Shown: positions 29,548 to 45,977 of the stretch, piece by piece
Numbering within the stretch: position 1 is the stretch's first letter
Layout: each line of letters begins with the position of its first letter
Assembly: GCA_019914995.1 (NCBI GenBank)
Contig: CM034130.1
Location: forward strand, 372,001 to 436,000
Direction of reading: 5' to 3'
DNA from: Acanthochlamys bracteata
Lineage: Eukaryota > Streptophyta > Magnoliopsida > Pandanales > Velloziaceae
Length of the DNA: 64,000 nucleotides
The notes under the pieces: model-generated
Told to the model about the DNA's origin: nothing
Databases searched by the model: none
The model's input: only the letters and a program-made list of their open reading frames with translations
Position numbers and translations under genes: made by a program

Positions 29548-30864
29548 TTACTGCTTAATTCCATTACTCCTATATCTCTGTTGCATTGCATCAGCACCCT
29601 TCTTCTTGGCATAGGAACTATTCCAGTCGCCTCCATCCTGTGAATAGTAGTCCATTGGATAATCTGTACCTACATTACAATCACAAGAACTGCGGCAAGA
29701 CTCTTCCTTGCTTGCTTTTCTCTCACAATCACATTCACTTGCCCTCTTATTCTCCCACCAACCCTGAATCAACCCCATTGCAATCTCAAACTCAAAAGTA
29801 GTCAACACTGGCTTCTCAAACCCTTCCCCCCAATCAATAGACAACCTCGGGCAAGCAATCTGCACCCAGGCATCAACAGAATCAGCAAACAATGCTATCC
29901 TTGCTGGTGACAACTCCGACATAAGCACTATAGTATAATCCATCCCTTTCTCCTCCATAATTCCCACAATTCTATCCAAAACCTTCATATTCCCCTGTCT
30001 CCCAAGTGTCCCCAGAACAACTCCCCATATCTTCGCATTCGTAGCTGCCACCACTGACCCTCTCCTTGCACTCTTCATTCCCTCATGGTCATACTCCTCC
30101 AAAACCAGCTTCCCAGTAAACGGATCGTATCGAAACGCCTTAATTCCTGGATTGGCAATCATAAATGCTTCAAGATGAAACCTTCCATCAGCAACAAACA
30201 CCACCGCCTCAACACCTTTGCTCTTGGGTATTGTCGGTGCAGTACACCCTAGTACTTCCCCAGGCGATAGCGGCTTCGCTTGAGGAATCAAAACATTCCT
30301 ATACCCATCTTCTTCTAGCAACGATTTCGCAGCGTGAACACTTGAAATGAACTGAACAGTTCCAGCAACAGCGAGATTCATCGACGAATCAAAGTTCAAC
30401 TTGATTGTTGAACAAAGATGCGAAGGATTGATTCGTATATCAACAAAAACATATAGAACTGGAACCAAAGAACTGGGTACAGGAAATAAACAACTATGCG
30501 CATAATGAATCAACAGATCAACAGAAAGAGCTGAAGCAGCAAAATCATCAAGACAACAAGCTCCATAAGTCGGTTCAGCGAGAACGAACACGTAAGAAAG
30601 GTCAGGACACGTGCGAAGAAATATATCAGCTAACGAGAGCGAGTACATAAGCAAACCTTCGGGAAGCTGAAGAGCGCAACGGCGAGCAGAGATCGAACGG
30701 AGACGAGCGATCGTTTTGTGGATCTCGAAGTCGTAGGATGAAGGCAGGATCGAAATCGCACCGTTGATCGATGGATCGGTTAAGATTGATTCCGGTATCG
30801 ATGATTTGATGAACCGTTTTGGCGCCGATTTGATTTTCTTCGGTTCAATTGCGCCGGAATCCAT
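29548..30864 (-). CDS. DPH1: Diphthamide biosynthesis protein 1 (3-amino-3-carboxypropyl transferase subunit)
   Basis: Single-exon gene of 438 residues. The frame is open further upstream, but the first ATG is at 30864 (MDSGAIEPKK), chosen as the start. With DPH2, DPH1 forms a radical-SAM-like [4Fe-4S] enzyme that moves the 3-amino-3-carboxypropyl group of S-adenosylmethionine to a histidine of elongation factor 2, the first step of diphthamide synthesis in the cytosol. The three cluster cysteines of the family are recognisable in EPTYGACCLDD (about 98-107), GEVLGCTAP (Cys 207) and QIACPRLSIDWG (Cys 338). Also typical are HYAHSCLFP and GTLGRQGN. The Lys/Cys-rich C-terminal tail is variable. 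It is divergent from ribosomal protein eL20 across 423 bp, and both products act in translation. Confidence 0.93.
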   Translation of the reverse strand: MDSGAIEPKKIKSAPKRFIKSSIPESILTDPSINGAISILPSSYDFEIHKTIARLRSISARRCALQLPEGLLMYSLSLADIFLRTCPDLSYVFVLAEPTYGACCLDDFAASALSVDLLIHYAHSCLFPVPSSLVPVLYVFVDIRINPSHLCSTIKLNFDSSMNLAVAGTVQFISSVHAAKSLLEEDGYRNVLIPQAKPLSPGEVLGCTAPTIPKSKGVEAVVFVADGRFHLEAFMIANPGIKAFRYDPFTGKLVLEEYDHEGMKSARRGSVVAATNAKIWGVVLGTLGRQGNMKVLDRIVGIMEEKGMDYTIVLMSELSPARIALFADSVDAWVQIACPRLSIDWGEGFEKPVLTTFEFEIAMGLIQGWWENKRASECDCERKASKEESCRSSCDCNVGTDYPMDYYSQDGGDWNSSYAKKKGADAMQQRYRSNGIKQ

Positions 30865-31287
30865 CGGTCGACGGCGGTCGCAACTCGCGAGCAAGCAGGA
30901 AGCTTGGAACAAGAATCAGAAAGCTTCATAGCTGAAGTTGGGTTTTAGATCGGGGGGATGGCACGTGATAAGCACGTTTTTTGCATGGGTGGGCAATGAA
31001 AAATCCAGCAGCCCAGTAAGAACTTAGGTGGGTAGATTTGTTTCGAAGAACTCCAGGGATAATATACAACTACACAAATGCGATGGGCTCCCATGACAGG
31101 CCTATAAGAAATCAGTCGGCCCACTAAGAAGTTAGTGAAACTATTAGAGATACTACACGGATATAATGCGGGTAGAGAGAGAGAGCTAGGGTTTGAGGAA
31201 GGGTCTTGTAACGCGCCCGCATTGTTGATCTCACTTCTCCATTCGAGAGTAGAGGAGAAGGCTGCGGCGAAGCTTGGAGAAGAAACG
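30865..31287. promoter_or_regulatory. Shared divergent promoter of DPH1 and RPL18a
   Basis: 423 bp between two start codons. It holds a telo-box-like CTAGGGTTT (31186-31194) close to the eL20 start, and site II-like TGGGCT (31084) and GGCCCA (31118), the element pair known from plant ribosomal protein promoters. A repeated motif, CAGCCCAGTAAGAACTTAG near 31009 and CGGCCCACTAAGAAGTTAG near 31117, occurs twice in direct orientation. No TATA box is obvious on either side. Confidence 0.7.
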
Positions 31288-33169
31288 ATGGGCGGATTCA
31301 GGGTAAATCTTCTATTGATTCTACTAGTTTATTCTTGTTTTTTCGGTCTGGTATGATGATTTCATTGAATGATTTCACAATCATTGTCTTTTTTTGGTTT
31401 GATTTATCGATTCGCGCTTGTTTCACTACCTGCATGCACGAATTGGAAGCGATAAGTTTTGTTCTTTTATTTCGTTTGATTCTATATACTTTTTTGGCAA
31501 TTGATTATTCCACTGTTGATTGTTTTTGTTGTTTTTATTTGGTTTTCTGATGATGACTACTGATCCCGTCATTGTTGGTTTCTTGCAGTTTCATCAGTAT
31601 CAGGTTGTGGGCCGTGCTCTCCCTACGGAGACTGATCAGCACCCGAAGGTCTACCGCATGAAGCTTTGGGCAACCAATGAAGTCAGAGCCAAGTCCAAGT
31701 TCTGGTAATTGATCTCCTCAGTTTATATGTTTGTCTATTTGATGTTGGGGACTTGTTAGTGTGATATGCTTTGTTTTTTTAATTGAATGTGATAGGTACT
31801 TCTTGAGGAAGCTGAAGAAGGTTAAGAAGAGCAACGGTCAAGTTCTTGCCATCAATGAGGTTTTTGCTTCTATCCGTGTTTAATATAGGATTGCCTTTCA
31901 ACATTCTTGTAGATGTGTGGCATGTAGGATGTGTGCTGAAAGTTTTACTGCAAGTATTTTTGAAGCATCTGACTGGAAGATGTTTTAGCATGTAATTTCA
32001 TCGTATGTTGTACTGAAAACTTAGTGGATGTATCAGTATCTGGTGTTTGTAGAAGAAAAAATAGATCATTGGTTGTGTTTGTTGTTCATATGTGTTCCTT
32101 TAACGTGATAATCGACACTGTCTTAAGTTTTATTGCATGTTCGCTTAAATTAGTTAGTAGCTATGATTTGAAATGCAAGCATTATTTTATGCAAAATAGG
32201 TCCTACTTGAGCTGCATGGTTGTTTTTCTTTTTGTATGCATCATGCTGAACTTGGATCTTTCATTCAAGTACAAACAGTGAGCACAGGTTTGTATTCTGA
32301 TGGTCAGCTAAACTAAAACTGCGTCTGTAGTTCGGAATGTATTGGGCCTGCTGGAAGGTGAAATTTGCCCTTGATGAGGTTAGATTTTTACTAAGTTTCG
32401 ATATTGACTGTATAGGTATAGGATGCCCTACCTGCTGTGTGGATAGCCTGAAACTAAAGTTTTGCATTCCATTTAATACAAAAGAGGGGTTTCCATTTCA
32501 TTTAGCTAATGATATATTAGTGTGTTCTGTATTAGGCTTTCAGCTTAGCTTCTTGAATTATTAAAGTTGACAATGCCTTGTTGTGCTGCTGTTGGTTAGA
32601 TACATGATAGTATTGTAGCCTGTTTATGATGTAGATACATGATATCATGTTTAAATGTTAGCCGCAGTCTTTTACAGACGGTCTTTAACTACGTCTTCTG
32701 TGTATACATGCTCGTATCTCTTTTATCCTTGGATGAGTACTGTTTTTTTTTTTTTTTTTTGAACTGCACTCGGATATGGGTGCTCGCATGACCAAGTCTT
32801 TTCATTGTCCCATTGCCTGCGCTACAGATCTTTGAGAGGAACCCAACCAAGATCAAGAACTATGGCATCTGGTTGAGGTATCAGAGTAGGACTGGTTACC
32901 ACAACATGTACAAGGAGTACAGAGACACTACACTGAATGGTGCTGTGGAGGCAATGTACAACGAGATGGCATCCCGCCACCGTGTGAGGTGCCCATGCAT
33001 CCAGATCATCAAGACAGCCACCATACCAGCCAAGCTCTGCAAGCGTGAGAGCACCAAACAGTTCCATGACTCAAAGATCAAGTTCCCACTCGTCTTCAAG
33101 AAGGTGAGGCCCCCATCCAGGAAGCTGAGGACCACATTCAAGGCAACTCGTCCGAATCTGTTCATGTAA
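31288..33169 (+). CDS. RPL18A: 60S ribosomal protein L18a (eL20)
   Basis: Exons 31288-31302, 31589-31704, 31796-31859 and 32828-33169; 178 residues, the normal length. The first exon encodes only MGGFR, which explains why it cannot stand as an open frame alone. Typical segments are [60 protein letters not shown] and a final [13 protein letters not shown]. The protein is a component of the cytosolic large ribosomal subunit. Intron 3 (968 nt) ends after a 16-18 T run near 32743-32760. Telo-box and site II motifs upstream fit coordinated ribosomal protein expression. No broken exon or missing residue was seen. Confidence 0.96.
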
Positions 33170-34394
33170 GGAAGCTACGGATTCTTGCAGTAGAATGTTC
33201 CAAAATCAAAGTTTTAGGTGCCTTAGAGATGTTATTTCTAATTATTTACTATGTTGTTTGAGATTGTTTTTTCCAAAATGTGAACATTCAGTTGATCTCA
33301 TTTGTTTGGTTTCTTTGAAAGATCTTGCTACAGTTATTTTGATCACGATTTGGTTGAAGCAGTTTGCCTTTTGATTTAGTACTTTACATTTTTTCGAACT
33401 TTCTATTTTCAGTACGCAATTGATCTCTGAGTTAGCTATCGATGTGCAGATTCAATCTGTGTAGATTACCAAATGCAACTATGTTCGATTTTATAGGTGA
33501 TGCTTTATTAGTATAGCCATAAGAGAAGTATGCTGTGCACTGGTATTGCGTCCTAAATGTTTCTAATCAACTTTAGAACTTAAGCTGTTTGGGTGTTTGG
33601 CATTTATAACCAAGATATGATTGATCTTGTCTCGAATTGATCCAATCTCAATCCCAGCAACGATGACCATTTCAGTTCAGTTAGCTTTAGAATTTATAAC
33701 AGTTACCAATGGTTCAGGTCGAACCGGTTTGAAGCCAACCGATAACAAATGGCTGAAGAACTCCACAGCTAACTCACGTCCATTCATTTAAAATACGCCC
33801 TTAAAATCAATAAACTCGTAATTAGTCTAGAGTAGAAAACTTAAATGGGCCACAGATCAATGGGAATTTGCTTGGTTTGCAGATTCAAGCCACGTTGATT
33901 GTTTGAAGTATTCAACTCCAATAATTTGCATTACAAAGCCAACATTTCTTAGAATAGCAATAGGATTGTTGATTGATGTTTAATGAGTAGGGTAGACATT
34001 TTATTGATATCCCCTGCTTATTAGTTTTTGCTTTCAATACAAGTGTCTTCAAATATAAGCCTTCTTACATTATAAATGATTTTACGGCCGGTACAACCAA
34101 TTTCTGGTCCACGCAGATAAATAGTTGGATAAATTTTATTTTATTTGGAAGTGATTCAAAAATAACTTTTTTTTAAAATATTTATTTTTTAATTGATTAT
34201 ATATATATATATTTTTTATAATTTAATTTTTTTAATAATTCACTTTCTATTTATTTCTAAAAGCTTCACTTCAAGCAAGTAAACACCCCTTTAACCTCAC
34301 AGGTAATGCTGCTTTCGCTATTATTTGAATAAAGGTATCAATTTTCTAATGTTTTTAACCTACTTTTAAAACCCTGAACTTGCAAATCATGTAT

Positions 34395-34653
34395 GGGTGC
34401 GTTCCGAATTGCTTATGAAATAAAATTTTTTTAAAATAGAATATATTTTGTTTTATTTAAAAAACGAGTTCTATTTTTTTTACTTTAAAAAAAATAATAA
34501 AAATATATAATAAAAAGATCTTATTATATAAATTTTTTTTATATTTTTTAAATTTTTAAATAAATTTTTTAAATATTTATAAAATATATATTAAAAAATA
34601 TAAAATAAAAAATTAGAAAATTTGGTCGGAGAAAAGAAAAAACAAACGCATAC
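34395..34653. mobile_element. Family A short inverted-repeat element (MITE-like)
   Basis: Left end GGGTGCGTTCCGAATTGC followed by TTATGAAATAAAA; right end ACAAACGCATAC. The interior is poly-A/T with the ATAAAAATATATAATAAAA motif common to the family. Target duplication not clear. Confidence 0.6.
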
Positions 34654-35426
34654 TATGTGCATGCAAAGAGTTGAGTCATAAGTTGAGATGGTTGTTAAAA
34701 AATTTATGTATAATTTTGAAACCTCATAATGAGCTCAATTTTCTGTTCTTTAAGATGATATCCTCCTAGAATTATTCGCCAAAAGAACAAAGGGAAATTA
34801 TTTTAGTGGGAGTTTTATAAAAAATTTATTTAAAAATATAAAATAAAAAAATAAGAAAAGAATAAACAACCGCCAAACATCTCCATAGTTTCCAGTAACG
34901 CGTCCATCCAATGAACAAGTTTTTATCCTGCAGCAATGATGACCAAAGTGACTGCAGCAACAAAGCCCACGGCCTTAATTTTTGTTATTTATGGCACTTC
35001 CCAGAACAATGCTGCGCCGCTGCTCCTTTCGCAACTGCACCCGCTAGCATACCACGCCCCATTCAGTACTTTATTTTTCATTCAAGTTTGCCATTAAGCT
35101 GTCTATCTATTCTCCGGTAGTTCCCAGCTTTTAAACACCCCTTTCCCTCTTCTCCTCCTTCAATTCACTACACCCTCCATCACTGTTCATCAACTTTAAA
35201 TTAGCGAATGAATGAAAGAAATAGTGCTGATCATTCAAATGCGGTCCCGTATATTATTCAGAAGCAACACAAGTTGAAGATTAGAAATTGTCGACGGTCG
35301 TTTTCTTATCGCTGGTTCGCACTAACAGTTTTCCCTGATTAATTGATTTCATTCTTGTTGATTTCTCTGGATTAATGACCAGCTTTTGAATACAGTTTCT
35401 TTGTTTTTTTTTTGGCACTAAAAGCC

Positions 35427-35456
35427 ATGGAAAGCAACAACAACAACAAGAGCTAA
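35427..35456 (+). other. Short upstream ORF before the neprosin-domain gene
   Basis: ATG at 35427 opens a nine-codon frame (MESNNNNKS) that stops 37 bases before the main ATG at 35494. If transcribed in the leader it could reduce main-frame translation. It is in a CAACAA repeat, so it may be fortuitous. Confidence 0.35.
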
Positions 35457-35493
35457 CTGGCTCAACAACAACAGCTGCAGCAGAAGATCAACC

Positions 35494-37266
35494 ATGTCTA
35501 CTACTGCTTTTAATCTTGTTGTTGTTTTTATTTTGGTTCTTGTTGTTTGCGATGGTTCAGCTTCAGCTTTGAATAACTGTACCATAAGCAACAAGAGAGT
35601 TTCAGAGCTTAGGTTGCTGAGAATACAGAGGCATTTGAAGAAGATCAACAAAGCTGCTGTGAAATCAATCCAGGTACTGCTGATAAACATGAAACAAGAA
35701 ATATTAATATTCTTGGGTACTCTTTCTTTTGTTTTTGAATGAGGCATGAAAAATCAATGATCTATATATTATTGATAATGATGCAGAGCCCGGATGGTGA
35801 TATCATCGACTGCGTTCACCGGCGTAAGCAACCAGCTCTTGATCATCCCCTTCTCAGTGACCACGAGATACAAGTAACTTAATGAAATTTAAGCTCATAA
35901 CTTCACCTTATACAAATATACCTTATAAGTTATTGTGATGTACGTATTGGTTAATTTGCTTTTCGTGCATGATGACCAGGTTGAGCCACCGGAGATGCCA
36001 AAGTTCAAACGCCGCATGCAAGCAATGAACGGTAACGTATCTAGTGTTCACGAAAGCTTGTCAAGAAAAGCTTGGCAAACATGGCACCAAGCAGGGTACT
36101 GTCCGGAAGGAACTGTTCCGGTACGAAGGAGCACTGTTGACGATGTGCTAAGAGCTAAGTCGCTCTACCACTATGGCAAAAAACGTCGCCGGACTACGTT
36201 TGCAAAGTCAACCTTCATCGACCCACCGGATGTCGTTAGCGGCAACGGTCATGAGGTATATCTTTTTTCTCATGTGTTTGTTTGCCTAGTTTTTGTTGGG
36301 TTTTTGTTGTTTTGAGCTTTAGGTAAGGTGTCAAACGTCAGCATCTTTTTCTGATTGCAACGTTTAAACTCAACATTTCTTAACTTCTTTTGCTAAAAAC
36401 TGGAATTGACGTTGGTAAATTGGAATGATTTAATTTTGCTTCATTTCTTTTTCTTTCTCATTCATTCACACAAACAAAAGAACAACGAGAGAAAAAACAT
36501 TGAATGAAGTTAATTCATCTCATCACGAAATGTATTTGCTCCGCTTTCTGGTGAAACTCCTTTTTCTTTTCCAGGAATCAATTGCATTCACCGTATAATA
36601 ACACCAACAACAGAAATTAACATTTTCATGCAAGCCTAACTTGTGCATATACATAAATTTTAAATTTTCAGCATGCGATTGCATACACGAGGACATCAGG
36701 GGATGTATACGGAGCAAAGGCGACGATCAACGTCTGGGATCCTTCGATAGAATTTGCAAATGAATTCAGCTTATCGCAGATCTGGATACTCTCGGGATCA
36801 TTCGACGGCTCAGATCTCAACAGCATCGAAGCTGGCTGCCAGGTTTTTATTTATGATCTCTCTCATTAATTATTATACATCACTACGTTCACTTGAATCA
36901 AAGAATCTCACAACTAATTTTCTAACAACTAGTTTTGACTTTGAGTTGTAGCTCAAGAATTAGAAGTCACTACTGATTGCGAATCTCGATTACTATTGTA
37001 CGCGTTTTTTCTTTAGTTTTTTGTTTGTGTTATGACAAAATTGGTTGGAAAAATTAATGATAGCCATTTATAAATGGATCAAATAGGAGCTACTGCTTTG
37101 ATCCATCATGTGGGTTTGAATGATGATCAATCACATTGTTCATACCTTACCCAGCATAATTATAACATCAACTTAGAGACTATTTGAAAATACTTAAAAA
37201 AAACTTTTATGTAATATAAACTATTTATAAAATCTTTTTAAAAATAATTTTTATTTTTTATGCTAA

Positions 37267-37308
<42 letters not shown>

Positions 37309-38601
37309 TCAGTATTTAAAATTTTAAAATTTTTTAGAATGTTATAAAAATTTTATTAAAAATCGTAAAATACAAAATAAAATAAAAAAGTTTATGAGCT
37401 ATTATAAACTCTAAAAGACGTATGAAAGTATTTTTAAAATAAATTTTTTTATAAAAATAAGATGTTTTTGTCCTATCTCCAAATATAAATTTTATTTTTA
37501 TCTAAAAAATAATAAAAATAACTAATAATGAGATCTTATTATGTAAAATTTTTTATATTTTTTAAAAAATAGAAATAAATTGTATATAATATTATAATAT
37601 TATAAAAAATTTTAATAATGTTAGAAAAGCAACCCGAAACGATCCCAAATTTGCACAACTTTGATATTAGCATGCATGCATGTTGACTTTGCCTTACAAC
37701 TAATTAATAATAATAATTAAGAACTATATATTAAATTAATGCATTGTGGTAAGGTAATAAACTTTTATATGTTTTGCATTAATTTAAATAAAAATGGTTT
37801 TTGCGAAGCATGCGTATTTCTTTCTAGTCAGGTCAGCCCTGAGCTTTATGGAGATAGCAGACCAAGGCTATTCACCTACTGGACAGTAAGATTCTATTCT
37901 CTTTTTTTTCCCCTCTCTCCATTCGTTTTTCGAATTTAATTTTCATTAATCAGCAGTTAATGTTTTTCTATGAAATGCGAGAACAGAGCGATGCTTATCA
38001 AGCAACAGGGTGTTACAATTTGCTGTGCTCCGGGTTCGTTCAGACCAACAACAGAATAGCCATCGGTGCGGCGATATCTCCGATATCGTCGTATCGCGGT
38101 AGCCAGTTCGACATAACCATCTTAATATGGAAAGTAAATAAATTAACGCACAATTGTTAGTTTTTTCCATAGAATAGCTTCAACTAATTAACGAGGAAAT
38201 CTCGACTTTATTTTTAACAGGATCCGAAGCTTGGTAACTGGTGGATGAGCTTCGGCGATGACATGTTAGTAGGATACTGGCCGGCGGAGCTCTTCAGCCA
38301 TCTATCAGACCATGCAGCGATGGTGGAATGGGGAGGGGAGGTTGTCAACCTAAAGTCCGATGAGGGACGCCATACGTCGACAAAGATGGGTTCAGGACAT
38401 TTCGCCGAGGATGGGTTCGGCCGAGCTAGCTACTTCCGCAACCTTGAAATTGTGGACTCGGATAACAGCCTTGCCTCGGTGCAATCCATTTCCACGCTTG
38501 CGGAAAATACCAATTGCTACAACATCAAGAGCTCGTCTAGTAACGATTGGGGAACGTATTTCTACTACGGTGGCCCGGGGAAGAATCCGAAATGTCCCTA
38601 A
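35494..38601 (+). CDS. Neprosin-domain (DUF239) secreted protein with activation peptide
   Basis: Seven exons, all phase 0: 35494-35673, 35787-35873, 35980-36255, 36672-36842, 37832-37885, 37987-38133, 38221-38601; 431 residues. Residues 1-25 ([20 protein letters not shown]) are a signal peptide. The next 120 residues hold the neprosin activation peptide type region ([20 protein letters not shown], then [10 protein letters not shown] at the domain junction). The C-terminal half is the neprosin domain, with [62 protein letters not shown] and a Cys near the end (PGKNPKCP). Neprosin from pitcher plants is a prolyl endopeptidase with a glutamate pair in this fold. Most plant paralogs are uncharacterised, so a protease role is plausible but not shown. 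An AAT microsatellite lies in intron 4. Confidence 0.93.
37267..37308 (+). repeat. AAT trinucleotide microsatellite
   Basis: About fourteen uninterrupted AAT units in intron 4 of the neprosin-domain gene, next to two AT-rich repeat remnants (about 37175-37430 and 37431-37635). Confidence 0.9.
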
Positions 38602-40480
38602 AAATTTAGAAGAAATTGAACTAAATGTTTGTATACTTATATGTGAAAAGGTAAAGCAGCAGAAAAAAAGGGGCTTGAAATTTGTTTTCAAGCCATTAAG
38701 ATAATGCTTATTTTGTGGTATTGAAGAGTGTTTTAAGGCATCAGAATATAGCTGCAATGTATATCACCGTGTTGGTGGCTTTTCAATCTAGCAAGAATGC
38801 TAGAAAGCCACAGACTTGTTCAGGTATATTCAATTTATTAAGTCATCTTTAGTAGTAAGTTTCAACAATTTTTCAGTTGATACTTTTTATAAATTCTTTT
38901 ATAATATTTTATAAAATTTTTTTAAATTTTAAAGTATAAATAAATTTTACATTATAGAATATTATTTTACTTACTTTTACTATTTTCTAAACAAAAAATA
39001 AAATTTATTTTCAAAAAAAATTAAATATTTTTTTATTTCAGAATATTTTTAAGCACCTTTAAATATTTCCTAACTCTTCCGCTATAAGCAACCTCATTCC
39101 GTAAGCAGCTTATCTAATTAGAGAGTGCTACGAATGCGAGGAGTGTTAGGTAGTACTTAAAAAATTTTTTTTTTTTTTTGGATTAGAAGATATATTTATT
39201 CTATTTTAAAGTATGAATTCTATTCTTTTGATTTAGAAAACTAATAAAAATATATTATGATATAAATTTTTTATATTTTATTAAAAATTTAAGTAAATTA
39301 TGTAAAAAACTATGAAAAAATATAAAGTTAAAAATTGATAAATATTTTTTTCGTAAACTCTTCCAAACGCATCCGATAATAATGAAATGCCCTGGCTTTA
39401 TCGTTATGAAAGAAATACTTCAGTAAATTTGAGTCACTTGACTTCCCAAAATACTAGCCAATAGAAAATCTGAATGGGCTCTAAGCCCATTGTATCGAAG
39501 GTACCATTGGAACTCGGCCCGGCCTAATAAATAATTTTTGTTTACTTATACTTCCTATTTTGGAATCACCTACGAGCGTTCACAGCTCACACATTATTTA
39601 TTACATAGGTTGGACCCACAGTATTGCCTCCACGTGAATGAAACCATCTACCATTCATTCTGCCTCGAGTTCGGCACTGCAAACCTGATTAACTTTAATT
39701 TCTCTTTTATTTTTTCTAACTGTGGAGCCACTTTGGTTATAAATGTAACGATAGAGACCCAACTGTCCAACAACCCAGCTAAGCTTTTTCTGTCGAAATT
39801 CTAATAAACATTTTTTAATATTAAATCTTACTGACACTATCACTGGTCCATGTAATTATATAAATTACATAAATTTTTCTTCTTAATTAAATACTACACT
39901 CTCACTATTTTTCCCTTTAAAGCTTGCTCACTCTTCACTCTACTTAATAATATACTTGTAACCAAAACTAAATATTTAATTAAAACCTTTTTGTAAATCT
40001 TGATTACCCAAATCAAGAATTAAATTACCAGAATTAATGACTTAATGATTAGAATATTATCATTATTATTATTATCATTATAAACCTGAAAGCGCGGAAA
40101 GGGAAACAAGGAAACAGATCGAAGAAACATTTTCCTTTTTATTTTTTCTATTAACTTTCACATAAAAAAGAGGATCTATGTTTGGCTTCTTTCTACTTCC
40201 CCCCAAAAATCTTTCACATAAAAGTTCACTATCATTCTCTTGCATTGCTTGCTTTGTTTTTCAGGAATATTTTTTGTTCGATTTTGTGAATTTATTTGGT
40301 TTGGTAGATCTTTAAGTTTATTTTTGGAGTGATCAATGTGGGTGGTGATTTGATCGAGTGTTAGGGTTTACATGACCGGAAATGAGTGGCGGAGCGGCGC
40401 ATTGCGGCGGTGCTCCTGTGAGGTAAGGTTTGTGGTAGAGTGGTGAGTAGGGTTAGTAGTTGGAGAGAAGGGAAGGGAAG
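38602..40480. other. Intergenic DNA, 3' UTR, repeat remnants and ALE2 leader
   Basis: After the neprosin-domain gene come AT-rich repeat remnants at about 38840-39060 and 39150-39375, the latter with a right end CCAAACGCATCC typical of family A. The segment 39400-40100 shows nothing recognisable. From about 40130 the sequence is the likely promoter and leader of the receptor kinase. Confidence 0.5.
40372..40446 (+). other. Upstream ORF in the receptor-kinase leader
   Basis: ATG 40372 opens a 24-codon frame (MTGNEWRSGALRRCSCE...) that stops 34 bases before the main ATG at 40481. A second, five-codon frame (MWVVI) starts at 40336. Both precede the main start in the probable 5' UTR and could lower its translation. 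Confidence 0.5.
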
Positions 40481-45156
<4,676 letters not shown>

Positions 45157-45977
45157 CATATACAGGGTTTTCGAGTCTGTAACAATTCCTATGCATCCTC
45201 TATGACTGTCTAAGGTTCTCCAGTTTTCTCCTTTTAACTTTTTTCAAATGTACAGTGAGATTTATACGGGTTTAGTTTGGCTTCACTGATCTGCCCATTA
45301 TGGTGGGCTTCGAATGTGATGATCATTTCATGTAACGTAACGCTATTCCCTGATTTCTGATTTTGGAAAAGAAATCTCCTTTTTCTGATTGGTGTACTTT
45401 AGTTAGTACATAAGCAATTTGTTTGTTATTATATATATTTTTCATCTGGTTAAAATTCTTTGTTGTATAAACATTAATGTTGGGAAAACAGTGTTATATT
45501 GGAAGAGACATTGAGGAAACAAAACTGCATAGTTAAAAGAAGAAAAATGAAATTGACCAAAGTAATGAGGGACGAACCAAAAGCTGCAAGAAATCATCCC
45601 CATTTTTGTTTTTCCTTGCTGTTCCTGCAACCAAACCCTACGCACTCAAATCCTTACTTTTTCCTTTACCCAACATCTCCAATTAAATTTCCCAACCCTC
45701 TTTTTTCCGTAGGTCTTTTTTTTTCCGTGCAAAAACAAATCAACAAAAACCAAAGTTATAAAGAATAAAAATAAAAAACTAATGATGGAGATCATGATCA
45801 TGCTCAGTTTTCTTTTGTTAAAAACATTTTTGTTTTTTAACTCTCTCTAATTATTTAGTTTGCTTGTAAAACATTTCTCTTCATCACCATCGCCCAAACT
45901 ACGCACGAACGCAACAATTTTTCATATACGTATCCATATTTCATCTCGATGATCTCCATTAATTCACTCACAGTATG
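45157..45977. other. Convergent 3' regions of receptor kinase and GATL genes
   Basis: Carries the two 3' UTRs, AT-rich with several poly-T and poly-A runs. No additional gene was found; the short open frames here lack coding character. Confidence 0.5.

Larger units (their letters stand above)
33170..35493. other. Intergenic DNA with a family A element
   Basis: Begins with the eL20 3' UTR. AT-rich debris lies at about 34120-34260, a family A element at 34395-34653, and the neprosin gene's 5' flank from about 34900. No gene was recognised. Confidence 0.5.

Noticed and set aside
31860..32827. Search for box C/D or H/ACA snoRNA in the long intron of the eL20 gene (and in the eL21 intron 48552-49659)
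   Set aside because: Isolated TGATGA- or CTGA-like words occur but not in correctly spaced pairs with a closing stem.
37175..37635. Possible CRISPR-like or tandem array in intron 4 of the neprosin-domain gene
   Set aside because: It is an AAT microsatellite flanked by AT-rich transposon remnants; there are no regularly spaced identical repeats, and the organism is a plant.
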